A DNA stretch of 60,000 nt from Cristatella mucedo (GCA_009760855.2 WPIO01000002.1:10614501-10674500); one strand, 5' to 3'; shown: positions 1 to 11,981, numbered from the stretch's first letter. Numbers and translations: made by a program. Notes: generated from the letters alone by a model not told the origin.

Positions 1-248
1 AACCTATGACTAAATTCAGGTTTCAGACTGGGCATATTTCTATCGTCGGTCGAGTTGCTAAATACCAAATCAGCAACGCTGTGGATCTCTAATGTGTTCT
101 CACATATACCGTTTTATACCGTGTTTAAGTTCTCCCCCCCCCCCGATGTATAAGCCCCCAATTTTTGAAACAGTATTTGGAAAAAATATTTTTATTAATT
201 TCTGAATGAACTGAATAAAGCAATACAATATAAAAAATATGGTATGAA

Positions 249-280
<32 letters not shown>

Positions 281-857
281 TATAAATAAAATAAAATATA
301 TAAATAGAACAATATAAATACTCATAATAATCACTCGTGTCACTATCACTATCCTTTGCATCAGGAATGGTGATGATACCCACTCCATTTTCCTCGTTCG
401 CATCAAAGCTTGAAATTTGGTGGAAACTTCGTTATCATCATTGTCGTCGTATAGTTCATAGATTGCATCCTATTCCGTTCCGTCAATTACATTTTAAATG
501 CCACAAATGCATCCAAAATGTATTCAAAGCAGGTACTTGTTTATCGCAATATTAAAGCAAAAAAGACCTCCCATGTTTAAGCCCCCTCTCCATAATATGA
601 CCCAAATTTTGGAAAAGGTGGGGTTTATACTCGGTAAAAAACAATATCTTTGCGGACCTCCGATTGAAATTAGAACACACTCCCACCGAATTGCAATCGT
701 GTGCAATCGTTGTGCAACGTGCATGTGCAATCGGCAGCTATGTATTGTGATTGAAGTCTTAATTAAGTAAAGGTTCTCGACATGAACCTGCTTACACTTT
801 ACCTGCTGCTTGCTGATGTTACCGCCAATCATTGTATAATGCTTTTTATAAAGTATC
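1..857. other. AT-rich stretch without a recognisable gene
   Basis: Both strands hold only short ORFs with no recognisable domain. Composition is AT-rich, with an AT microsatellite inside. I see no splice-flanked coding exon here. Confidence 0.5.
237..300. repeat. AT-rich low-complexity tract
   Basis: An alternating TA run, longest at about 257-281, lies in a longer A/T-only context. It produces the spurious Ile/Tyr-rich ORFs on the minus strand. Confidence 0.8.
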
Positions 858-1015
858 TGTAAAGTGCCTAGCAAGAGATTCGGTTGTCTGAGGGCGCTAT
901 ACGAATTTTTTATAATTATTACACATTAATAATAATAACAATAATAATTCGCTTGATCAAGCGCCCTCAGAGAACTTAATCTCTGTCTAGGCGCTTTACA
1001 TTTGCTGCAAAGTGA
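858..1015. repeat. Tail-to-tail pair of family A LINE 3' hairpins
   Basis: A forward copy of the family A 3' tail (about 858-905) runs into an A/T-rich joint. An inverted copy follows (about 950-1015) that reads AAGCGCCCTCAGAGAAC on the plus strand. Each copy has its own GCGCC...GGCGC stem, and together they form a large imperfect palindrome joined at their microsatellite tails. This is what results when one element inserts into the (ATT)n tail of another in opposite orientation. Confidence 0.75.
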
Positions 1016-1403
1016 AATGCAATTGAATCCATTTAAAGGCAAAATTCACAATCATGTTAGCACTAGGTAGCCACATCTCGATAGCAGTGAGCTAGATTCT
1101 GTTCGAGTTGGAACCTGATTATCTTAATCTAAGCGGAGAGTGGAGAGAAATGATTTAGTCAACTTGTTGGTGTCATGATTTAGATATAGACCTGTGTGAG
1201 ACGTGTTAAAAACGACAGCCAGCTCTGCAGATGCAAAATTCTGGCTATGCGAATAGTACCGGCAATCTGACCAATTGATAATCATCAGTCAGGTAAGATG
1301 ACGACGGAGGAGTATTGTGAATGAAAGAAAGAAAAGATATGCAGTGACCTTCAGACGCCGAAGGTAGATGTCAGTCATCCACTCAGCAGCAGCAGCAGAA
1401 AGA

Positions 1404-1812
1404 GGCTAAAAATGCCACATTGCACTACTTCTCACCGACCTGCACTGGCTGCCCATCAATCAGCTTCGTCGATTACAAGTTTCTGTCACCGACCTTAAGA
1501 TCCCTTCATTCCGTTCTTCCAATCTACCTATCGGAAATGCATGATTATAATGCTAGGCGTCTTACCACCCGCTTATGCGACCGCTTTCTGTGACTTCTTT
1601 TGACTCCCAGTCGTAGCGCTGTGCCTCTAGCCAACCTCATTTCCTTTGTTGGAGACCGTTCGCTCAGTGCGTACGTTCCCAAAGCTAGGAACTCAATGCC
1701 GACTGGCGTCACGACGTCCCCTGAAAATATGACATTTAAAAAGAGGCTAAAAGCTCACCGATGTGCCTCTGCCTATTTGCTCGGTCCGTGCGAATTGTCC
1801 TTCACGAGCTAA
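1404..1812 (+). mobile_element. LINE family A fragment (RT C-terminal part)
   Basis: Degraded protein matches to the C-terminal part of a CR1/L2-like non-LTR reverse transcriptase, shared with the better copy at 2139-2951. The remnants include the region after the HWLP-like motif (here CTGCPSIS) and the segment VGDRSLSAYVPKARNSMPT, equivalent to GDRAFSSYAPKAWNSLPT. Frames are broken and the 3' hairpin tail is missing or replaced by a SINE-like tail at 1857. Confidence 0.8.
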
Positions 1813-1856
1813 CGTGTGCCGAACTTAGGCACGTTTTACTAACCCGCTAGCATTTA

Positions 1857-2060
1857 TTTATAGTTCATTTGTATAGCGCCTTAAGAGAACTTAATTTCTA
1901 TTCAGGCTCTTCACACACATGCTACGGGGCTCCAACCCGCGGACCTCAAGCACATTCCCATTGACCTTGGTTCGGGGCGAGTACTTATATCAATGGGCCC
2001 AACCAGCTCGGTGCACTTCCTTTCCAGCATTTGCAAAGTGCTTAGACATGGATTTAGTTC
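1857..2060 (-). mobile_element. SINE-like element with family A hairpin tail
   Basis: On the minus strand a B-box-like stretch (GGGTTGGAGCCCC, about 1927-1939) precedes a tail that matches the LINE family A 3' hairpin (TTAAGTTCTCTTAAGGCGC type, about 1870-1895). Similar head-plus-tail units occur at 10655 and 16318. This is the expected form of a SINE that uses the 3' end of a partner LINE. The 5' limit is approximate. Confidence 0.55.
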
Positions 2061-2138
2061 TCTTCGGGCACTATGCAAGCACTTTATTACTAGTGTTGTA
2101 AAAATGAATTTCATATTGACTGCAGTACATGTATTCAC

Positions 2139-2951
2139 TTGACCTCAAATTCTCTAAACTCACTTGCTGCATGCATTGATGACATCCGCACATGGATGGC
2201 AGCAAACTTTCTAAAACTAAACGATGACAAAACTAACTTACTACTTATGGGCAAACCCAGTATGATTCAAAAATTGGAAAGGCTGTCTCTCAAAATTGGC
2301 TCTGCCAGCATATCTCCTGTCGAATCAGCTCGAAATCTAGGTGTCATATTCCAAAGCGACCTCTCGTTGGACGACCATATCAGCTCCACAGTCAAATCTG
2401 CCTATTTTCAGCTTCATAATATTGCTAAAATTCGGGCTTGTTTAGATAAGGATACCACGTCCAAGTTGGTCCATGCATTCGTGACATCTCGTCTCGACTT
2501 CTGCAACTCACTGCTCGCTGGCCTACCGGCATGCGCGATCAGGCGATTACAGCTGGTGCAAAACTCTGCAGCTAGACTTGTCTGCCGTGAGCGTCGCAGT
2601 TGCCACATTACTCCACTTCTCGCCGACCTGCACTGGCTACCTGTCAAGCAACGGATTGACTTCAAGGTTTTGTCGCTCACTTTTAGGTCCCTTCATTCTA
2701 TGGCTCCAGCCTATCTCTCCGACATACTCCCCCATCAGGCCAAGCATCGTACCACCCGCTTTTCGGAATCCAACAGTCTGGAAATACCTCGTACAAACCT
2801 GAAATCCTTTGGAGACCGTGCATTTAGTTCGTATGCTCCCAAAGCCTGGAACTCCCTCCCGACCTGCGTCAGAACATCCTCTGACTTGGCCTCATTTAAA
2901 AGGATCTTAAAAACACACCTATTTAGGACAGCATTTAGTGGGTCCCTGTGA
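2139..2951 (+). pseudogene. LINE family A reverse transcriptase, 5'-truncated ORF
   Basis: An uninterrupted 270-codon reading frame encodes the C-terminal half of a non-LTR retrotransposon reverse transcriptase. Visible segments in order are NFLKLNDDKTNLLLMGK after the palm, RNLGVIFQSDLSLDDHIS, LVHAFVTSRLDFCNSLLAGL, HWLPVKQRIDFK, and the C-terminal GDRAFSSYAPKAWNSLPT with a final helix ending TAFSGSL. These are typical of CR1/L2/Rex-like elements. The catalytic YADD, fingers, endonuclease and ORF1 are absent, so the copy is dead by 5' truncation. The open frame suggests a fairly young insertion. Confidence 0.9.
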
Positions 2952-3186
2952 TTCGTCCTTGATGTGCTTATGCGTACTGACACTGCATGCTGCCACTAAC
3001 CACATTTGCATGCTGACACTGTGCATATCACCCCTAACCATATTATTCATTTCGTTTGTTTTTCAAGCATGATTTTACTTACCATTCAATTGCATTTCAC
3101 TTTACAGCAAATGTAAAGCGCCTAGAGAGAGATTAAGTTCTCTGAGGGCGCTTTATCAAGTGAATTATTATTATTATTATTATTAC
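2139..3186 (+). mobile_element. LINE family A, 5'-truncated copy with intact 3' end
   Basis: The RT fragment is followed by a 3' UTR of about 235 bases. This ends in the family hairpin at about 3112-3152 (AAAGCGCCTAGAG paired with CTCTGAGGGCGCTTT) and an (ATT)n tail to 3186. Nearly the same 3' UTR recurs at 5838-6042. This copy is the best reference in the window for the family. Confidence 0.9.
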
Positions 3187-5405
3187 TATTGGCCGGGCCG
3201 GCAGCCTGGCAAATCACTTACCCTGGACTACGGCTGCCTGTCTTATAGCGTAAACACGAGACTGTGCAGAAGTTAAATAGCGATCAACGGCTGCCGGTAG
3301 CGAAAGCGAGAAGCAAAGACTCGGCTGTGGCAACCAACTGAGACCCGCGAAGGCTGGCTGTTTACTGAGAGGATATTTGGCTTTGGGCTAGCTAAAATCA
3401 TTCTCGCGAATATTAGGCGAAAAATGAGGCGACGGCAGTCTGGACGTTTTGAGGGTTTCTGGAGGCGCCGAGGGTTTCTGGAGGCTCATTGAGCTTGGTG
3501 CTGTACCAGCTGCCGTTGATGAATGTGAAGGAAGACAAGAAACTGCTACAACAACTGCTTAGAAGAGGACGTCTGAAAATCCCCAGTATTAGTTTATGGT
3601 AGATCCTTAAAGAGTGCCGAAGCAGACCGCTTGCTGCTATCGCAGCTTGTCGTGCGGCGATTCTTATAATTCCGGCCAATGACGAGGGAGGCCTTAATTT
3701 AAGGAGGGACAGCGAAAGGGCAGCGTGTTAAATCTGCCAGATTAAGAGTGCTGAGATGTCTATTATTCGTGGGTTCTCTATTATAACGGCTTGGAACCGG
3801 TTGTACGATCATCCACGGTTAGGCAACATAAGAATAGAAGCTGTGCAATAGGCAGTACGCTGAGAGCTCCGGAAGCTAATAATTCGCCTAATAGCACGCT
3901 CCAAAGGGCGGACGCTGTGAAGAAGAAGCGCCCCCTGGAGAGCTTCCGAAGCTTCCGGGTTGTTCTGCGGCGGGCATTACTTTGCGAAGCAGCCGCAGCA
4001 AAGCTCCGAGGACGCACGCTCGCACGAGTCATCCGATGCGCAACGCAACGCAAGCTCTCATTTGGCTTTGAGGGTTCACGGGAGAGAAGAGTCTCAAGCA
4101 TCGGGGAGCACCGAGCCAGGACTAGGCCTCGCGTAGTTGCGAGCGACTTTTCCGGCGACAGGTTAGAGAGTGGGAAGTAAGAGCGCGCGGGAGGGTGGGT
4201 TGTAGCGAACCGAGGGAGCGAGCGGGCATGTGAAATATTCTTTGGAAAATATCATTAGCTGTCGACTGTCAAGGAAGCATTTGCTGTGGCAGGCGCAGCA
4301 GTGAAGTGGTTGAATGAGCTCTGAATGAAAGAGTCGCTCTGGAGGAGCGGCCGCTGCTCAAGTGGCAGACAGCGTGCGAGCCCAGTGTGCCGACTGGGAA
4401 TGGCCAACCTACTGTTGCCTGCATTCTATCGCCTCTTCACGTTTCTGGGCTGCACGTAGACAGGTTGAAGCACCCGAAGGAGCAGCACCCCACGGGGTGC
4501 TCAGCTGCTGTGCTGCTGAGCCAAGCGCCGAAACATTGCGAGAATGTCATGCCATACCAAGGAAGCTATGGCATCAACTGCTGCGACGTCACCGATTAGA
4601 AGGTACGTATTCATATGTGTACAGGTAAATACACCTGTGTGTGCAGGTGCACGTCAAAGCGTAAATATGTGAGGTAGAGAGCAACAAAGAGAAGGCGAGA
4701 GAACAAGAAACAGTGAGAGAGGGCAAGCAAACAATGTGGGCCTTGCGACACTGGCTCCCTCCATTTAGAAAGAGTTTTGTGCACCGGGCCCTCTGAGTTA
4801 ATTCGTCAGCAAGCATCCGTCAGCCGGGCACGGTCCTGAAACGCATCGTTTTTATATCTAACTATGCATTGCTAGCTGTCTCGGTCAAACTTAAAGTGCA
4901 TTTAAGGCACAGAGCGGTCATTCGCGAATATGCAAAGCACGCACCGGCAGACAGGCCGGCAAGTGTGTCTCCTGTCGACCGTTATAAAATTGATTAAATG
5001 TACCTAGCACTCGCGTCTAATCAGCCGTCTGCCCGTCTATCCGTAAAATTTCGTAGAGCCCCACTTAAATGAAAATACTACGGAGCGATACTGATATTAT
5101 TAATAATAAGTTTTTGGGTGATAAATTTTGAATCATATATAAGAAACTAGTTTATTCGTGAACCTCAAGAGCTCGCTAGAGGTTGATCAATCGGGCTAGC
5201 GGCTGGCGGCTCCGAAGAAGAGCGGTTAGAACCGGTGCTGGCGTAGTATGCTTTCGTCGTAGACGTACCGCGCCGATAAGGATTTGTCGTAGCACTACCT
5301 GCGTAGCGTATGCGTCTTGAAATTAAATATCCCTACAAAACTGAAGAAGGCTGAGCTTTGCATACAATAGCCAGTTCTTAAAATTTCCCTTTCTATTATA
5401 TATCT
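3187..5405. other. Intergenic stretch, no gene recognised
   Basis: The longest ORFs (plus 3791-4180 and 4362-4628; minus 3413-3679 and 3781-4101) have no recognisable motif, overlap one another on opposite strands and lack convincing splice context. A GC-richer patch at 3850-4200 could be exonic in an unknown gene, but nothing supports a call. Confidence 0.4.
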
Positions 5406-5407
5406 GT

Positions 5408-5480
5408 GTACATGCAGCAAATGTTAAGTGCCTAGAAACAGACAGTTCTCTGAGTTCTCTCTATCAAAAGTATTATTATT
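5408..5480 (+). repeat. Decayed family A 3' tail
   Basis: GCAAATGTTAAGTGCCTAG followed by a damaged hairpin and a short ATT tail. It is a solo 3' end without RT sequence. Confidence 0.65.
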
Positions 5481-5584
5481 AATATCATACATATAAAAGA
5501 GCGGACTTCCGAATTCTTCAAAGTGACAGGCAATCTGGTCCTTTAAAATTTATGAATAAATCGCTTTTTATCTCGATTTAGGAA

Positions 5585-5655
5585 TGATAATACATTTGTA
5601 TAGCGCCCTCAGATAACTTAACATATTTCTAGGCACTTTATATGTTCTGTTAAGG
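5585..5655 (-). repeat. Decayed family A 3' tail, inverted
   Basis: ATTTGTATAGCGCCCTCAG followed by a TTTCTAGGCACTTTA-type arm, the reverse complement of the family hairpin. Confidence 0.65.
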
Positions 5656-5837
5656 AAACATAATCAAACGGTCAGAGGTAACATAGGTATTTTATTATAT
5701 TTTCTTGATAGCGAAAACCCAAGTCCGACCTCAACCACCCCGGCATCCAGCTATTATCATTTTCGCTATAGCGGCATGGGCTAAGCCTTGAATCATAGCG
5801 GCTAAGCGGGTTTCGGCAATCCGGAGCTGACAACGTT

Positions 5838-6010
5838 TTCCACTAACCACATTCGCATGCTGACCCTGTGCATGTCATCCCTAACCATATTATTCATTTT
5901 TTTTGTTTTCCAAGCATGATTTTACTTACCATTCAATTGCATTTCCCTTTGCAGCAAATGTAAAGCGCCTAGAGAGAGATTAAGTTCTCTGAGGGCGCTT
6001 TATCAAGTGA

Positions 6011-6042
<32 letters not shown>
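5838..6042 (+). mobile_element. Solo 3' UTR of LINE family A
   Basis: About 200 bases that match 2990-3186 almost base for base, including the ATTATTCATTT stretch, the AAGCGCCTAGAGAGAGATTA hairpin and the (ATT)n tail. The high similarity of two copies 3 kb apart suggests recent insertion of an extremely 5'-truncated element. Confidence 0.85.
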
Positions 6043-6354
6043 GCCTTAAACGATATCGCGATCCTCTTTTACCCCGCGTGCGTTAATAGGGTGTTTAAAA
6101 CTCGTCGACATAATCATGCTCTCTGTTCTCTAAGGTTCTTATGGAACGGACTCGCTAATAATTCAAAGTATCGGCTCTCAGGAAATCGCAGACGCATGTT
6201 GCACTGCGGATGAACATAAATTTGATCGCGAACGCTCGCACAGAGTTTCATTAAACGAGGCCCACTTCATCGTGGCCTCGGCTATTCGGGCCGCTATCAC
6301 TGCCGAGCGGAACCGGATGACCTGATGTAGAGCATGCATGGGATTCATGCAACC

Positions 6355-6432
6355 TTTACAGTCAATGTAAAGTGCCTACAATGAGATTTAGTTCCGGGGG
6401 ACGCTTTATGAACGTATTATTATTACTATTAC
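6355..6432 (+). repeat. Decayed family A 3' tail
   Basis: GTCAATGTAAAGTGCCTAC, a diverged hairpin and an ATTATTATTACTATTACT tail. Confidence 0.65.
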
Positions 6433-6837
6433 TATCATTTTCCATAATATTATTTCTCTAAGAAAGTCTTTAGGATCGCCGTCGTTCCTTGGCATTAATC
6501 CTATTTCTCATTATTAGCAGCAATCGCCTAAGAGCGAAATGTCGAAATTGGTCCCAGCGACCCCGAGCAGTACTTTTTCTCGGACGCCTCAACTTTAGAG
6601 TGACGGCTAGCGCCTGCGAATACAGAAAGACCTTCCAGGTACAATCCGACGATAGCGCCGCTATTCCGCTATCATAAAAAGAGAGAAAGGCGGCGAAAAA
6701 TTAGACTAGGTTTCTCGAAATACCAACTTTTTTATTGCTTATGTACATTAAATATACCCGGCTATATATTAGCCTTTATGCAGTAATTTTTATGCTAAGA
6801 GTCATTTCTTATTTTTTCGAGTGCTACTGTATATTAA

Positions 6838-7995
6838 TGATAACAATAATTTATTTAAAATAGCACCCTCGGATAAATCAATCTCTTTCCAGGCACTTTG
6901 CATTTGCTGTAAAGGAAGCACGATCGAATGGTTAGCGGTAGCATGCTTAATAAACAACAAGAATAATATGGTTAGGGGTGCCATGCACAGGGTCAGCATG
7001 CAAGTTTCGTTAGTGGCAGCATGCACAGTGTCAGCACACGTAAGCACATAAAAGACCGATCACAGGGGCCCACTAAGTGCTGTGATAAATATGTGCGTTT
7101 TTAGTTTCTTTTAAATGTGGAAAAGTCAGACGATGTCGCGACGGAAGTCGGGAGTGAGTTCCAGGCTTTGAGAGCACACGCACTAAAGGCACGGTCTCTA
7201 AAGAGTTTGAGGATTGCACGAGGTATGGGTAAACAGTTAGATTCCGAAAAGCGGGTGGTACGATGCATAACCTGGTGGTGGAGCAGATCTGATAGATAGG
7301 CTGGAGTCAACGAATGAAGGGACCTAAATAGCTGCTCGATTGGGAGCCAGTAAGGTCGCCAAAAAGTGGTGTGATGCGGCAACAGCGACGCTCACGACAG
7401 AAGAGCCTAGTTGTAGAGTTGTGCACCGGCTGTAAGAGCCGGAGTGCACGGGTCGGTAGATCATCAAGCAGTAAGTTACAGAAGTCAAGACGGGATGTCA
7501 CAAACGCATGGACCAATTTAGATGCGGTATATCTGTCTAAACCAGACCGAATCTTATCAATAATCAATGTTATGTAGCTGAAAGTAGGCAGACTTGGCTG
7601 TGGAGCTGATGTGATTCTCCACTGACAGGTCACTTTGGAACAAGACATCTAGATTTCGTGTAGATTCAACAGGAGATATGCTAGCAGAGCCGATTTTTGG
7701 CGTTAGCCTTTCCAATTTCTGAATCATACTTAGTTTTCCCATAGCTAGTAAGCTGGCTTTATCGTCATTCAATTTAAGAATATTTGCTGCCATCTATGTG
7801 CGGATGTCATTAATACATGCAACAAGGGAGTTGAGAGAATTCGACGTGCTGGAGGGCTGTCAGGGATCAAAGCAAAGGTACAAGTGAGAGTCATCTGCAT
7901 AGAAGTGAAAGTCTAGACTGTGCTTGGCAATCACATCGGCAAGAGGGAGAGTCTTCTGTATCAGTCTTACAGCTTTTCCTTGCCACGATTGCAAT
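6838..7995 (-). mobile_element. LINE family A, minus strand, includes the RT active site
   Basis: This copy starts further 5' than the one at 2139. Read on the minus strand it has the reverse transcriptase palm motif FYADDSHLYL near 7893-7922. Next come an ACINDIRT-like segment followed by an in-frame stop, then MAANILKLNDDKASLLAMG, LVHAFVTSRLDFCN and RAFSACALKAWNSLPTSV, and the hairpin tail at about 6858-6905. Internal stops and frame shifts (for example around 7307-7320 and 7557-7577) make it a pseudo-element. Confidence 0.85.
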
Positions 7996-8094
7996 GGTAA
8001 AGCGCCAAGGTGATGAAGAGGTTCGTGCTCAATGTGCTCCTGAAGGTTAATGCATATCTAGCAAGCCGTAGCTGTTCATCCGGAATTTAGATTA

Positions 8095-8866
8095 ATAGGC
8101 GATGCTATTGTGCCACCCTCAACGCTCGCTCTGAATTCAGGTGTCGACTTCGACCGCTGCCTAAATTTGGAAAGCTTCGTTAAGAACGCTGCTTCCACAA
8201 CTAGCCTTAACATCCGATCCCTATCTAAGATTAGGAACTTCCACGGCGGCTTGCAAAAACATTTACCTCGCTCACTGGTTCTGTCTCGACTAGATTATTG
8301 CAACACCCTTTTGGCTGAGCTATAGAGGTTTGACCAAGTGTCCCTTTACTGAAAGAGCTTGAATGGCTGCCGGCAATACAGAGCAAAGTTCTTACGCTGA
8401 CCCACAAGGCCCGCCACGGCTTGGCTCCTTTATACCTAGCTGATCTGGTGCACCTGTTTCAGCCTCCTCGAGCCCTCAGATTACCTTTGGACAATAAATT
8501 AGCTGTTCTATTCATACACTTAAAGACCGCTGGCGACATGAGCGTTTGCTCTGCAGGTCCTCTACTGCGGAACTCACTTCCACAATTCTAACGCAACGAC
8601 ATCTACGCTCCTGCTGCCGACTACGGCATATCCTTTTCAGCCGTCCTGAGCTGCTACTTCTATGCTACTCACTACCTCAATTGCTCTCCAGACTCGGCAA
8701 TGCTTTTCACTTTTTCTTTTTTGCGTGAGATGAAGTCTGCTGGCTACCAAATGCATACAGAAAAGCCGCTTAGGCTGTGAGTGCTCTTTAAAAACTCTCC
8801 TGTGTAACACGAACACAGTCTTGGTGGCTTTGTGGAGTTACAGACAGAGATATATTATACATAATA
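8095..8866 (+). mobile_element. LINE family B fragment
   Basis: A second, distinct RT family. Plus-strand remnants read LSLSRLDYCNTLLAEL-like (8270-8325), then a broken C-terminal domain whose GDRSFSSAGPRLWNSLPQ-type block is frame-shifted at about 8530-8590. The 3' end TTTGTGGAGTTACAGACAGA (about 8831-8850) is the signature shared with copies at 24200, 26028, 30650, 41284 and 46315. Several frame breaks. Confidence 0.75.
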
Positions 8867-8940
8867 ATAATAATAAATTTGATATGGCGCCCTCAGAGGA
8901 CTCAATATCTTTCTAGGCATTTTACATTTACATTGCGTTA
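8858..8940 (-). repeat. Family A 3' tail, inverted
   Basis: AATAATAATAATAA then GGCGCCCTCAGAGGACTCAA, a minus-strand solo tail directly abutting the 3' end of the family B fragment. Confidence 0.7.
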
Positions 8941-9814
8941 AATTACATTTCATTATATAAAATTACATTAGCCTTCACCTTTGGAGGGCTGATAAACCTT
9001 TTCAGGTATACCAGGCTTACGGGGATTGTGCTGTCGGGCAGACAGAGCGGTTGTGGACGCTTGTCGGCCGGTGCTGCAGATGCTTCCTTGACGAGGCTAA
9101 AAGGGAGGTGATGCGAGCATTAGTTTTCTCGTAATAGAGAAAATAATTTCAAGCATGATACATTTAATTATAATACAATTTAACTGTATCGGTAAATTTA
9201 ATTTGATTAATTGATTTAATTATAATATACTAAGGCTAAAAGGGAGGCGAGCAGTCGGCACATGAGCTCAGTGGTCAGAGGGGACGTCGTTGTTCTGCGA
9301 TGGGGCAGCGGGCAATCGCATTTTTCGAGGATAAAACTTCTTTTCTTCAGACAAGTTCGAGGAGCCCGCCAGCCGAGCGGCGCTCAATCGGCACGCAACT
9401 TTTCTAATCTTTAGTCGCGTTCCGGGCCGCGAGAGCTCTGAACGGAGAGCTTCGGGCTCTTTCGAAATGGAAAACAACAACTTTTTTTCCAGGGGGGCTA
9501 GACAGCTTCAGTCTCTTCGGCGGGCCAACGGCGAACTGCTGCAGGCTGTTTCTATGGTGGAATGGCACCCGTCTTATTTGAGGTTTGCGTACTGTAAACT
9601 TGCTGGGCGCGTACCAGCAGCCTGGATGGATGGTAAAATTGCATTACGTACCACGCTACTTCGGAGCTCGAGATCCAAGTCGGTCTCTTGGAACGATCCA
9701 TCGGTTAAGGAATTTCTATACGTTTCATTTTTTTCAAATAATCTCTTTAAGCTGCTAAACGACGACGGCCTGCTCTCGCGAGTAGCCAGTCGATGTAAAC
9801 GTACTGCCACGTAG

Positions 9815-9990
9815 TCCCTCAGGGTCGTAGCTCAGGATCCAACGCGCTCGCTTTTCACGGTCCACTTTGTGGGTGTGAGCCGTGCAGTGGACGATCCTGT
9901 ATCGCCCACTGCAAGCGGTGGCGATAGCCGTAGAGGCTCCACTGCTGCAAGCAAGGCTCTCAGTCAGCTAAGCTTCTTCCGCTCGAGCTT
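9815..9990 (+). mobile_element. tRNA-derived SINE, diverged
   Basis: GGGTCGTAGCTCAGGATCC resembles a tRNA 5' region. Downstream, GTGCAGTGGACGATCC, CACTGCAAGCGGTGGCGATA and CAAGCAAGGCTCT match the body of the SINEs at 16818 and 18900. Confidence 0.65.
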
Positions 9991-10654
9991 GGGGCGAAAG
10001 TAAGCCCAAATGAGCGGCATTGAAGCGTTGGAAAGCTATATCACCAAGAATGCTGACCTGCCTAGAGACTGTCAGCGGTTCATGAATTAGAAACTATTGG
10101 AATCGGATAGCTCGTGTGTTATATATATAGCAACTACTCGGTCGTGCTATGGGCATCGAAACAACATTATTTTGAGCTTTAATGACAGCTGTACGCTACG
10201 GCTCGCTCGGTTTCGTGATGCGTTTCACTCTTAAAAGGAATCGTAATTTAGAGCTGCTAAATAGGAAGTTCTGTGTCGACCTATGCTGCTCCGGAGCCAC
10301 TACCCGCGTTCGTTAGTCTATCCGTGGCCCACGTATTCGAAATTTTTTTTTACCAATACCTTTGTCCTGGTTAAAGAGACTCGCAATCCTAGGGCTCATT
10401 CCCGCCCGCAGCTGCTCCTGTTGCTTTAGCAGCAGCTGCTGCTGCTGCCGACCAAAATTCCGTCCTCCCCACCTCTTCCCTCACCCCACTCTCCAAAAGG
10501 GAGGCTCGGGTCGCCAGTCACGACCGTCGCAGATCGGCGGCGGTGGGAGCACCGTAATTGGTCACGAGACGCATTTTCAGCTCGACGCTCGACTGCAAGG
10601 CGGCGGTTAGCCACACGTCCATAGTCCGCTAGATGTGCATCATATAAAAAAAAT

Positions 10655-10830
10655 TATAGTTCATTTGTAGAGCACCCAAGAGAACTTAATATCTATTCAG
10701 GTGCTTCACATGTGTCGCGTAGCTCGAGCCCGCTGCCTCGGCCACACCTCGGTCGGAGCGAGCGCTTTGAGCTTTAAGCGCTGTGCCAAACCAGCACGGC
10801 CGCAGCGTAGAACTGACCGGCTTGGGGTCG
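10655..10830 (-). mobile_element. SINE-like element with family A hairpin tail
   Basis: Minus-strand GCGGGCTCGAGCTACGCG (B-box-like) is followed by AAGCACCTGAATAGATATTA and the hairpin-type 3' end. It has the same design as 1857-2060 and 16318-16450. Confidence 0.55.
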
Positions 10831-11878
10831 GGACGCCGGCAGCATATATTTTGCAGCAATGAGATTCATCCGCTAAGGCTGCACCAATTTTTTTGTTCCT
10901 CACGAGTAAAGGATGCGAAAGCTGCATTGGTTCAAGCCCGACATTTTTATCCGCCAGTGGGTCGCCGGTCAGCAGCGTGCAGTCCATTTCGACCTTGCTA
11001 CAACGACTCCATTACAAAGTGAATGCGGCTAGCTGTTACGGTGCCCGGGCAATTTTTTTATGCAGCGCTTTTAAACTCCCCGACATGAGTGTGGTCGGTG
11101 CTGCTGTGAAGCAGCCACACGAGTCGAGAGTTCCAAAAGATTTTGCGCTGAACGACAGCTGGTCTTCTAATATAGACGAGAAGTAAGCACATACGCTCTG
11201 TCGCCAGCTTAGTTGCTATGACGCCATCCGGTGTAGGATCTGGCGTCGTCCCTGTTCGCCGTGCATGTGCTACTGCTGTCGAGCAGATAATTTCTCGCAA
11301 ATCAAAACTGACTCTTCCTTATTACTCATCTTCCATTAAGACTAACTGAACCCTGTCACTCGTCGTCGCCTTTGCAGCTCAGACCTCCATCGTGTATTCG
11401 AAATATGCCGCGGCTGACTGCCGAAAGTGAAATGCGCCTCGCGACCGCGTCCTAAGCAGACACGCCGTGTGAGCAGGACGATAGGGATTCAAGCTCAGTT
11501 TTATGTGAGCGCATCGTGGGCTTGGGGGAGATCTCGCAGCATCCGACTCTCGTCTTCGATTCTCAAGCTCGCCGCTTAGTGCCATTTAGTGAAAGAAACT
11601 GGTGACGGACGCCAAAAGGAGTGAGTTCCGTTGCGTTCCCATGTCTGGCCGTCCAAAGACTTGTCGTCTAAGTTTGCCGATGCAGCTGGGGGTTTTGCGC
11701 GATATACGTCTGCGACGCTGCACGCTTTCCTTTGGCGTGCCGCCGCCGCCGAGGCGGGCGTGCCTATCGCGTGCCTGCGCCTGTGCGCATGGCCGTTACC
11801 TTCGGCGCCGCCGTTGGTTTCTCGCTGACACGTTTGAAGTCAGCGCGTCACGCTTGCCTTCACGCCTGCGCGTTTTAG

Positions 11879-11981
11879 TGAGTCGTCGTGGACCGGAACC
11901 TTGAGCGGTCACACTTCGGACACGCTGTACGGCGAAGACTACAGCACCGTTCGAAAGCGCGGCCTGTGCTATCTCCCCACC
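11879..11981 (+). CDS. Candidate upstream coding exon of inturned (tentative)
   Basis: An open stretch between an acceptor ending CGTTTTAG (11871-11878) and a donor CCG|GTAGGT (11982). It ends with one base of a codon, which is the phase the exon at 12138 needs, and would encode a segment including DTLYGEDYSTVRKRGLCYLP. The inturned N-terminus is poorly conserved, so homology cannot confirm it. A possible 31-base exon at 11590-11620 (donor GTGAGT) could precede it in phase, with even less support. Confidence 0.3.

Larger units (their letters stand above)
8960..11878. other. GC-richer region upstream of inturned, no firm gene
   Basis: Composition shifts to GC-rich with frequent CpG from about 9240 on. 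The plus-strand ORF at 9467-9814 (115 codons, containing SVSWNDPSVKEF) is the most protein-like, but I do not recognise it and it shares no clear motif with the inturned N-terminus. The missing promoter and first exons of inturned may lie here. Two SINEs are embedded. Confidence 0.35.
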
